Shown in pieces: positions 14,069 through 22,056 of a stretch of 64,000 nt of DNA; positions within the stretch are counted from its first letter, which is position 1, and each line of letters opens with the position of its first letter. The notes beneath the pieces are model-generated. The model was given only the letters and a program-made list of their open reading frames with translations. It ran no database searches and was not told the origin of the DNA. Position numbers and translations under genes: made by a program. The DNA is taken from NCBI GenBank assembly GCA_964620595.1, contig CAZUHP010000006.1, positions 36,889-100,888 on the forward strand. Direction: 5' to 3'. The stretch comes from Desulfocarbo sp964620595. GTDB lineage: Bacteria; Desulfobacterota; Desulfarculia; Desulfarculales; Desulfarculaceae.

Positions 14069-15535
14069 ATGGGTAAGGTAGACGCATTTCTCAGCATAGG
14101 CCGCCGCACCGCCCCCCTGGAGGAGGCCTCCCAGCGGCTGCGCCATTATCGGGACTTCCACCTGGAGCTTTCCGAGGAGGATCTCAGGGCCCAGGCCTCC
14201 CGCTGCATGGACTGCGGGGTGCCCTTCTGCCACGGCTACGGCTGCCCCCTGGGCAACCTGATCCCCGAATGGAACGACCTGGCCTACCGGGGCCGCTGGA
14301 AGGAGGCCTGCGACCGCCTGCACGCCACCAACAACTTCCCCGAGATAACCGGCCGGGTGTGCCCCTCGCCCTGCGAGGCGGCCTGCACCCTGGGGGTGGG
14401 CGACGACCCGGTCACCGTGCGCCAGACCGAGCTGGCCGTGGTGGAGCGGGGCTGGGCCGAGGGCTGGATAAAGCCCCTCAAGCCGGCCGAGGAGACCGGC
14501 AAGAAGGTGGCAGTGATCGGCTCGGGCCCGGCGGGCATGGCCGCGGCCCAACAGTTGCGCCGGGTGGGCCACGAGGTGCGCCTCTTTGAGCGCGACGACG
14601 CCCTGGGCGGCATCCTGCGCTACGGCATCCCGGACTTCAAGCTGGAGAAATGGGTGCTGGATCGCAGGTTCCAGCAGATGGCCGAGGAGGGCGTGAAGTT
14701 CGAACTCGAGGTCAACGTGGGCAAGGACATCAGCGCCGATTACCTGCTCAAGCGCTTTGACGCGGTGTGCCTCTGCGTGGGCGCCCGCGAGCCCCGCGAC
14801 CTGCCGGTGCCCGGCCGGGAGCTGGACGGCGTGCATTTTGCCATGGACTACCTGTTGCAGCAGAACCGCCGGGTGGCGGGCAAGCCCATCCAGGGCCCGG
14901 AGATCCACGCCCGGGGCAAGAAGGTGGTCATCATCGGCGGCGGCGACACCGGCGCCGACTGCCTGGGCACCGCCCTGCGCCAAGGGGCGGAGAGCGTGCA
15001 CCAGTTCGAGATACTGCCCCAGCCGCCTCCCACCCGGGCCGAGTCCACTCCCTGGCCCACCTGGCCCCACATGCTGCGCTCCAGCCCGGCCCACGAGGAG
15101 GGCGGCGAGCGGCGCTGGTGCGTGGCCACCAGCGAGTTCCAGGGCGAGGGCGGCCGGCTCCAGCGCCTGAAGGGCCACGAGGTACGCTGGAGCGAGCCGG
15201 ACGAGAGCGGCCGCAGCCAGATGACCAAGGTAAAGGGCAGCGAGTTCACCATGGAGGTGGACCTGGTGCTCCTGGCCATGGGCTTCACCCAGCCCGAGCA
15301 CAGCGGCCTCTTGGACAGCCTGGGCGTGAAGTATGACGAGCGGGGCAACGTGCTCACCGGCCCGGACCTGCAAACCAGCGTGCCCCGCATCTTTGCCGCC
15401 GGCGACGTGCAGACCGGGGCCTGGCTGGTGGTGCGGGCCATCGCGGCCGGCCGGCGCATGGCCCGGGCGGTGGATGCGGCGCTGCGGGGCGAGACCTGGC
15501 TGCCGGACACCTTGCCTCCCTGGCGCGGCCGCTAG
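14069..15535 (+). CDS. gltD: Glutamate synthase small subunit
   Basis: NADPH-oxidising beta subunit that passes electrons to GltB. The 488 residues begin with the iron-sulfur segment (CMDCGVPFCHGYGCPLGN, then CPSPCEAAC), followed by an FAD-binding fold (VAVIGSGPAGMAA, about residue 148) and a second Rossmann fold (VVIIGGGDTGADC) for NAD(P)H. The start ATG 14069 lies 57 nt after gltB. A terminator follows the stop, separating it from the sigma-54 activator gene. Confidence 0.98.
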   Translation: MGKVDAFLSIGRRTAPLEEASQRLRHYRDFHLELSEEDLRAQASRCMDCGVPFCHGYGCPLGNLIPEWNDLAYRGRWKEACDRLHATNNFPEITGRVCPSPCEAACTLGVGDDPVTVRQTELAVVERGWAEGWIKPLKPAEETGKKVAVIGSGPAGMAAAQQLRRVGHEVRLFERDDALGGILRYGIPDFKLEKWVLDRRFQQMAEEGVKFELEVNVGKDISADYLLKRFDAVCLCVGAREPRDLPVPGRELDGVHFAMDYLLQQNRRVAGKPIQGPEIHARGKKVVIIGGGDTGADCLGTALRQGAESVHQFEILPQPPPTRAESTPWPTWPHMLRSSPAHEEGGERRWCVATSEFQGEGGRLQRLKGHEVRWSEPDESGRSQMTKVKGSEFTMEVDLVLLAMGFTQPEHSGLLDSLGVKYDERGNVLTGPDLQTSVPRIFAAGDVQTGAWLVVRAIAAGRRMARAVDAALRGETWLPDTLPPWRGR

Positions 15536-15545
15536 GCCGGGCGCG

Positions 15546-15597
15546 CCGGCCCTGGCACGACCCAGGCTCCCTCTGCGGCGGGCCGGGGCTTTTCTTT
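15546..15597 (+). terminator. Rho-independent terminator after gltD
   Basis: CCGGCCC (15546-15552) pairs with GGGCCGG (15580-15586), with a nested CCTGG/CCAGG hairpin, followed by GGCTTTTCTTT. Confidence 0.6.
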
Positions 15598-15614
15598 CCA
15601 CCGGCCGGATGGTT

Positions 15615-15631
15615 TAGGCCCTTGTTTTGCA
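15615..15631 (+). promoter_or_regulatory. Weak sigma-54-like element before the activator gene
   Basis: TAGGCCCTTGTTTTGCA has GG and GC separated by 10 nt and a good -12 half (TTTTGCA), but the -24 half is imperfect. Initiation would be near 15643. Offered as a possibility only. Confidence 0.3.
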
Positions 15632-15704
15632 TGCCTTTTGGGGTGGAATTATCACCCGCGCCTGATTTCAGGTACTTAGGTGGCACAAGGGGCTACTGGC
15701 TGGT

Positions 15705-17327
<1,623 letters not shown>

Positions 17328-17344
17328 GCCGACCCGGCCATTCG

Positions 17345-17356
17345 TACCCCTAGGTA
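17345..17356. promoter_or_regulatory. TACC-N4-GGTA palindrome, outer-membrane gene copy
   Basis: TACCCCTAGGTA lies 18 nt after the activator stop. Its centre is about 100 bp upstream of the -24 GG of the sigma-54 promoter at 17448, the normal distance for an enhancer-binding-protein site. Confidence 0.6.
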
Positions 17357-17372
17357 GCCGAAATCCTTTGCC

Positions 17373-17400
17373 GCCCCGGCCGCGCCCGGCCGGGGCTTCT
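17373..17400 (+). terminator. Terminator after the sigma-54 activator gene
   Basis: A perfect 10-bp stem, GCCCCGGCCG (17373-17382) with CGGCCGGGGC (17387-17396), has a CGCC loop and is followed by TTCTGCATT. The U-tract is weak. Confidence 0.6.
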
Positions 17401-17447
17401 GCATTATATCCCGCCCAATCAACTGGTTAGCTCTGCTTGCTTCCCGC

Positions 17448-17464
17448 TTGGCACACTGCTTGCC
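17448..17464 (+). promoter_or_regulatory. Sigma-54 promoter of the outer-membrane protein gene
   Basis: TTGGCACACTGCTTGCC matches the -24/-12 consensus (TGGCAC, then TTGC at 5 nt) at all key positions. Initiation would fall near 17474, giving a leader of about 93 nt. Confidence 0.8.
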
Positions 17465-17566
17465 GCTGGTGGGGGCAACCCAAGGGTGAACACACCCAAA
17501 AGCAACCGATCCGTCCGGCTGGGCGCCGGGCGGGGGCAGCCAAAGAGCGAGAAAAGGAGTTACCAC

Positions 17567-18328
17567 ATGAAGAAGCTGGTTGTTTCCCTGTTGCTGGCCT
17601 TGTCCTTGGTGGTTCCGCTGCTGGGCACCCCTGGCAAGGCCCTGGCCCTGACCCCTGCGGTGGACCTGGACCTCACCTTCAACAGCAAGTACGTGTGGCG
17701 CGGCATGCTCCTGGTGGATGACTGGGTGGTGCAGCCCTCGCTCAACCTCGGGCTGGGCAGCTTCACCTTCAACCTGTGGGGCAACTATGAGCCGACCGAC
17801 CAGACCGGCCATGAAAAAGAGTTCACCGAGCTGGACCTGACCCTGGAGTACGCATTCGAGGCGGGCAAGTTCAGTTTCCCGGTGGGCGTGCTCCACTACC
17901 TGTTCCCCAACACCTCGGCCCAGGCCACCACCGAGCTCTACGCGGGCGTGGCCTATGACTGGCCGATCTCGCCCCGCCTCACCGTGTATCACGACCTGGA
18001 CCAGGCCGCGGGCGGCACCTACCTGAACCTGGCGGCCGCCTACTTCTACCAGGTTCCCGGCCTGCCCTCGGGCGTGAGCCTGGGTGTCGAGCTGTCGGCC
18101 AGCCTGGCCTACGCCACCAGCGACTATCTCCAGGCCTACTTTGGGGTGGACAAGGCCGCCTGGAGCGATTGGTCGCTCGGCCTGGCCCTTCCCCTTGGCG
18201 TGCTGGACGGCAGGCTGACCTTCACCCCGGCGGTGAGCTACAGCGACCTGGTGGACACTGAACTCAGGGACACCACGCCGGACCACGGCAACCTGGTGTT
18301 CGGCCTGTCCGCGACCATGAGCTTCTGA
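17567..18328 (+). CDS. Outer-membrane beta-barrel protein, TIGR02001 (Gcw_chp) family
   Basis: The 253-residue precursor has a signal peptide (MKKLVVSLLLALSLVVPLLG, cleavage after about KALA) and alternating beta strands ending in a C-terminal aromatic (SATMSF), as expected of an outer-membrane barrel. The early SKYVWRGML matches the signature of the Gcw_chp family, whose function is unknown but which is often near nitrogen genes. The start at ATG 17567 has AAAAGGAG 7 nt upstream. It lies between the sigma-54 activator and glnA and has its own sigma-54 promoter. A reasonable inference is a nitrogen-starvation porin or channel. Confidence 0.75.
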   Translation: MKKLVVSLLLALSLVVPLLGTPGKALALTPAVDLDLTFNSKYVWRGMLLVDDWVVQPSLNLGLGSFTFNLWGNYEPTDQTGHEKEFTELDLTLEYAFEAGKFSFPVGVLHYLFPNTSAQATTELYAGVAYDWPISPRLTVYHDLDQAAGGTYLNLAAAYFYQVPGLPSGVSLGVELSASLAYATSDYLQAYFGVDKAAWSDWSLGLALPLGVLDGRLTFTPAVSYSDLVDTELRDTTPDHGNLVFGLSATMSF

Positions 18329-18348
18329 GCCGATTGAAGCGAGCAGGG

Positions 18349-18375
18349 CCCGGCCGGGGGCTTTCCCCGGCTGGG
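18349..18375 (+). terminator. GC stem-loop after the outer-membrane protein gene
   Basis: CCCGGCCGGGG (18349-18359) and CCCCGGCTGGG (18365-18375) form an 11-bp stem with one G-U pair and a GCTTT loop. No U-tract follows, so termination is uncertain. Confidence 0.45.
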
Positions 18376-18453
18376 AGGGTGACTCTACGTATGCCCGGAG
18401 GAAACGTTTGGGGATCGCATTGCGGCAAGTTTTGGGGGTCGTGGATCAGGCGC

Positions 18454-18504
18454 AACCTACCGTCTGGTATGGGGCTAGCGCACAAACATACCAGACGGTA
18501 GGTT
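18454..18504. promoter_or_regulatory. Perfect 18-bp inverted repeat with two TACC-N4-GGTA sites upstream of glnA
   Basis: The left arm AACCTACCGTCTGGTATG (18454-18471) and its exact complement (18487-18504) are separated by 15 nt. Each arm contains a TACC-N4-GGTA palindrome (18458-18469 and 18489-18500), centres 31 bp or about three helical turns apart. They sit about 115 and 84 bp upstream of the -24 GG of the glnA sigma-54 promoter, as expected for cooperative activator or repressor sites on one DNA face. Confidence 0.7.
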
Positions 18505-18575
18505 TTGACGTGGCTTATTTGCGGCTCGCAAGAAAAAAATGCAGTTATTTTGGCTGTTTGAAAAATAGGTTCCTA

Positions 18576-18592
18576 TTGGCCCGGAAATTGCT
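18576..18592 (+). promoter_or_regulatory. Sigma-54 promoter of glnA
   Basis: TTGGCCCGGAAATTGCT differs from the -24/-12 consensus only at the sixth base (C for A). GG and GC are 10 nt apart. Initiation would be near 18603, giving a leader of about 109 nt. Confidence 0.8.
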
Positions 18593-18617
18593 CATACTAC
18601 ACCCAAGGCTATACGAG

Positions 18618-18629
18618 TACCGTTAGGTA
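18618..18629. promoter_or_regulatory. TACC-N4-GGTA palindrome downstream of the glnA start site
   Basis: TACCGTTAGGTA begins about 15 nt after the predicted sigma-54 start. Together with the upstream pair it would allow repression by looping, or hindrance of promoter escape. Confidence 0.55.
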
Positions 18630-18711
18630 AGAAACGCGGTAAACGCATGGCGCGGGGGCGGTATTTGTGTCCCTGCGCTGACAATTTGATACCCCAAGGA
18701 GGTAAACGAGC

Positions 18712-20043
18712 ATGGCAAAGCGAAGCAAAGAGGCCGTCCTCAAGGCGGTGAGGGACAACAATGTGAAATTCATCCGCCTGTGGTTTACTGATATCCTCGG
18801 TGTGCTCAAGAGCTTCGCCATCTCCCCCAAGGAGCTGGAGATGGCCCTCAGCGAGGGCATGGGTTTTGACGGGTCGTCGATCCAGGGCTTTGCCCGCATC
18901 GACGAGAGCGACATGGTGGCCATGCCCGATGTGGACACCTTCACCATCCTGCCCTGGCGCACCTCCGAGACCGGCGCCGTGGCCCGGATGTTCACCGACG
19001 TGGTCAACCCGGACGGCACCCCCTATGAGGGCGACCCCCGCTACGTGCTCAAGCGCCAGTTGGAAAGGGCGGCCAAGAAGGGCTACACCATGTACGTGGG
19101 CCCGGAGTTGGAGTTCTTCTATTTCAAGAATTCCGAGGGCACCGAGTACCTGGACCGGGGCGGCTACTTCGACCTCACCCCCCTGGACGTGGCCAGCGAC
19201 CTTCGGCGCGACACCATCCTGGCTCTGGAGCAGATGGGCATCGACGTGGAGTACTCCCACCACGAGGTGGCTCCCAGTCAGCATGAGATCGACCTGCGCT
19301 ACAAGGACGCCCTGGCCATGGCCGACGCGGCCATGACCTACCGGCTCACGGTCAAGGAAATCGCCATGCAGCACGGGGTGTACGCCACCTTCATGCCCAA
19401 GCCGGTGTTCGGCGAGAACGGCAGCGGCATGCACACCCACCAGTCGCTGTTCAAGGGCAAGAAGAACGCCTTCTTCAACGCCAAGGACGAGTGGGGCCTT
19501 TCGGACGAGGGCAAGAGCTACATCGCGGGCCTTTTGAAGCACGCCCCGGAGTTCACCTCCATCATCGCCCAGTGGGTCAACTCCTACAAGCGCCTGGTGC
19601 CGGGCTACGAGGCGCCGGTGTACGTGGCCTGGGCGCGGCGCAACCGTTCCGCCCTGGTGCGGGTGCCCATGTACAAGCCCGGCAAGGAGGCGGCCACCCG
19701 CTGCGAGCTGCGCTGCCCCGATCCGGCCTGCAACCCCTACCTGGCCTTTGCGGTGATGCTGGCCGCCGGCCTCAAGGGCATAGAGGAGAAGTACGAGCTG
19801 CCCGATCCGGTGGAAGAGGACATCTTCGAGATGACCCCCCGCCAGCTCAAGCGCCACAAGATCAAGGCCCTGCCCGGCAGCCTGGGCGAGGCGGTGGAGC
19901 TGACCGCCAAGAGCGCCCTGGTCAAGGAGTGCCTGGGCGACCACGTGTTCGAGAAGTTCGTGGAGAACAAGCGCATCGAATGGGATGCCTTCCGGGTGCA
20001 CGTGAGCCAGTGGGAGCTGGAGCGCTACCTCCCCGTGCTGTAA
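18712..20043 (+). CDS. glnA: Glutamine synthetase, type I
   Basis: The enzyme makes glutamine from glutamate, ammonia and ATP. The 443 residues have MGFDGSSIQGF, the metal and ATP motif KPVFGENGSGMHTH, NRSALVRVP and RCPDPACNPYLAF. It is about 25 residues shorter than the adenylylated enterobacterial GSI-beta and matches the GSI-alpha size class, so adenylyl-transferase control seems unlikely; this is an inference from length. A strong AAGGAGG precedes ATG 18712. The 383-nt upstream region holds a sigma-54 promoter and three TACC-N4-GGTA palindromes, and a terminator follows. With GltBD it forms the GS-GOGAT cycle. Confidence 0.97.
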   Translation: MAKRSKEAVLKAVRDNNVKFIRLWFTDILGVLKSFAISPKELEMALSEGMGFDGSSIQGFARIDESDMVAMPDVDTFTILPWRTSETGAVARMFTDVVNPDGTPYEGDPRYVLKRQLERAAKKGYTMYVGPELEFFYFKNSEGTEYLDRGGYFDLTPLDVASDLRRDTILALEQMGIDVEYSHHEVAPSQHEIDLRYKDALAMADAAMTYRLTVKEIAMQHGVYATFMPKPVFGENGSGMHTHQSLFKGKKNAFFNAKDEWGLSDEGKSYIAGLLKHAPEFTSIIAQWVNSYKRLVPGYEAPVYVAWARRNRSALVRVPMYKPGKEAATRCELRCPDPACNPYLAFAVMLAAGLKGIEEKYELPDPVEEDIFEMTPRQLKRHKIKALPGSLGEAVELTAKSALVKECLGDHVFEKFVENKRIEWDAFRVHVSQWELERYLPVL

Positions 20044-20071
20044 AGCACCCCTCCCAAGCTACGCACCACCT

Positions 20072-20108
20072 GCCGGCGGAGTCCCCAGGGGCTCCGCCGG
20101 CCCTTTTT
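20072..20108 (+). terminator. Rho-independent terminator after glnA
   Basis: GCCGGCGGAG (20072-20081) pairs perfectly with CTCCGCCGGC (20092-20101), followed by CCTTTTT. Confidence 0.85.
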
Positions 20109-20148
20109 GGGGGGCGGCGACGGGGGGGCGATGGCGGGGGGCCGGGAG
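20109..20148 (+). repeat. G-rich simple repeat after the glnA terminator
   Basis: GGGGGGCGGCGACGGGG and related units follow the terminator T-run, G-rich on the glnA sense strand. Confidence 0.7.
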
Positions 20149-20227
20149 GGCCGGGAGGGCGATACTCGCTTTGCGCTGGCGGCCGGCATGGGATATATAG
20201 CTCACAACAACCAATGCCGGAGGGACC

Positions 20228-21064
20228 ATGACCGACCAGGCCCAGGGGGGCGACTTCCGCCCCGGCGACCCCATGCTCTTGGTGGACGAGCGCGACCGTC
20301 GCTATCTGATCATCGTGCCCGAGGAACCGCGGGCCGAGCGCCTGCGCGGCGAGACCTTCCGCCAGGCGGAGCTTTGCGCCCTGCACGACGGCGACCTCTT
20401 GACCTCGCCCATGCGGCGGCGCTATTTGGTGTTCAAGCCCACCTTGCAGGAGGTGGTGATGAACATGCCCCGCGCGGCCCAGGTCATCTATCCCAAGGAC
20501 CTGGCCACCATCCTGGAGTGGGGCGACGTGGCGCCGGGCATGCGGGTGGCCGAGGTGGGCTGCGGCCACGGCGCCCTCACCATGACCCTGTTGCGCGCCC
20601 TGGGGCCGGAGGGCCGGCTGGACTCCTATGACCTGCGCCAGGACCACCTGAACCGCACCCGCAAGAACATCGCCCTCTACCTGGGCCCCGAGACCCTGGA
20701 GCGCTGGCGGCCGGTGCTGCGCGACCCCTCCCAGGACGGCTTCGACCAGGATGGTTACGAGCGGCTGTTCACCGACGTGCCCGAGCCCTGGACCATGATC
20801 GCCTCGGTGGCCCGGGCCTTGCGGCCGGGCGGGGTGTGGGTGGCCTATATCCCCACCGTGATGCAGATGAGCCGCTTGATCGAGGCCCTGAACCTGGACC
20901 CGGCCTTCTGCCTGGCCGAAGGCTTCGAGACCTTGCAGCGCTACTGGCACGTCAGGGGCCAGTCCGTACGGCCCAAGCACAGCATGAAGGCCCACACCGG
21001 CTTCATCGTCACCTGCCGCCGCCGCTGGCGCGAGCCTTTGGGCAAGGAACCTGTCGCGGAATAG
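20228..21064 (+). CDS. trmI: tRNA (adenine-58-N1)-methyltransferase TrmI
   Basis: The 278-residue class I SAM methyltransferase has an N-terminal beta domain (to about 75) and a Rossmann domain with VAEVGCGHGALTMTLL (about 107-122). The layout, and the motif-IV-like DVPEPWTM in place of a catalytic NPPY, match archaeal and actinobacterial TrmI, which makes m1A58 in the T-loop. The start ATG 20228 has GGAGGG 5 nt upstream. It is convergent with the nitroreductase gene. Nothing ties it to the neighbouring nitrogen genes. Confidence 0.85.
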   Translation: MTDQAQGGDFRPGDPMLLVDERDRRYLIIVPEEPRAERLRGETFRQAELCALHDGDLLTSPMRRRYLVFKPTLQEVVMNMPRAAQVIYPKDLATILEWGDVAPGMRVAEVGCGHGALTMTLLRALGPEGRLDSYDLRQDHLNRTRKNIALYLGPETLERWRPVLRDPSQDGFDQDGYERLFTDVPEPWTMIASVARALRPGGVWVAYIPTVMQMSRLIEALNLDPAFCLAEGFETLQRYWHVRGQSVRPKHSMKAHTGFIVTCRRRWREPLGKEPVAE

Positions 21065-21130
21065 GACGGTCAGCAGCTCCAGCAAGTGGCGCCGGCTACG
21101 TCCAGGGGTGGTGGTTCAGGGGGCGCCCCC

Positions 21131-22039
21131 TCATCCCTCGAAATACCTGGGTGTCACCGGCAGGCGGCCGGCAGGGCCATGCCATTTCTCGTCCGGCCAG
21201 CCCAGGGCGATGCAGGCGTACACGGTCTCCTCGGCCGGGATGCCCACCACCTGTTTGAGCTTGGGGTCGTTGGCCATGGTGGCCACCACGTAGCCTATCA
21301 GGCAGGAGCCCAGGCCCATGGCGTGGGCGGCCAGGATGATGTGGCCGCTGGCCAGGAGGGCGTCCTCGGCCGGGCAGGAGGCGCCGGGCCGGGAGGACAC
21401 GATGATGGCGGCCGGGGCGCCGTGGAACAGGCGCTCCCGGCCCGTGGCCTGCCATTCCTCCAGGGCCTGTTGCACGGACTCCAGGTGCTCCCGGTAGTAG
21501 AGGTCCAGCTCGGGCTTGCCCAACAGCTTCAAGAGCCCGCGCAGCCAGGGTTTGGCCGCCTTGGCGTTGAGGGCGCGCAGGAACTCGCCGATGGGCTCGG
21601 CCAGGGCCATGACCGCCCGGCGGGTGGGCAGGATGGTGAAAGCCCAGGCCTGGCTGTTGGTGCCCGAGGGCGCGGTGATGCCGATCTTGACCAGGTCCTC
21701 CAGCATCTCGCGGGGCACGGGTTTTTCCTGGTAGTTGCGGCAGGAACGGCGCGAGCGCATGAGCCGCACCAGTTGGTCCAGCGGGGGCTGGCCATGGGGA
21801 AGCCAGCGGTTGTCCGGGGTGAAGGTGCGGAAGTCCAGGGCCTCCTCGGCCAGGAGCGGCACCTCCACCGCCCCCACCGGGCACACCGCCGCGCAGTGCC
21901 CGCAGTAGAGGGAGCGGGTGCCGACCACCCTGGCCACCCCGTCTTTCAATTCCAGGGCCTGGGTGGGGCAGACCCGCACGCATTCGCCGCAGCCGATGCA
22001 CTTGTCCGGGTCTATGTTGGTGCGTATGGGGCGTTCCAC
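21131..22039 (-). CDS. Ferredoxin-fused nitroreductase family protein
   Basis: Two [4Fe-4S] clusters are predicted at the N-terminus (CIGCGECVRVCPTQAL and CGHCAAVCPVGAV) followed by a FMN-dependent nitroreductase fold (RRSCRNYQEKPVP, about 110; ASGHIILAAHAMGLGSCLIG). Such fusions take electrons from ferredoxin-type donors to reduce small quinone-like or nitro compounds in anaerobes; the substrate is unknown. I chose GTG 22039, which has AAAAGGA 7 nt upstream; a TTG at 22069 would overlap the preceding acyltransferase gene by 13 nt. It is probably co-transcribed with that gene. Confidence 0.85.
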   Translation of the reverse strand: MERPIRTNIDPDKCIGCGECVRVCPTQALELKDGVARVVGTRSLYCGHCAAVCPVGAVEVPLLAEEALDFRTFTPDNRWLPHGQPPLDQLVRLMRSRRSCRNYQEKPVPREMLEDLVKIGITAPSGTNSQAWAFTILPTRRAVMALAEPIGEFLRALNAKAAKPWLRGLLKLLGKPELDLYYREHLESVQQALEEWQATGRERLFHGAPAAIIVSSRPGASCPAEDALLASGHIILAAHAMGLGSCLIGYVVATMANDPKLKQVVGIPAEETVYACIALGWPDEKWHGPAGRLPVTPRYFEG

Positions 22040-22056
22040 GGGGCGGTCCTTTTCGC

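Noticed and set aside
18454..18504. The glnA-upstream inverted repeat as a terminator of the outer-membrane gene
   Set aside because: A stem-loop closer to that gene (18349-18375) is a better candidate, and the paired TACC-N4-GGTA pattern recurs at other promoters where no terminator is expected.
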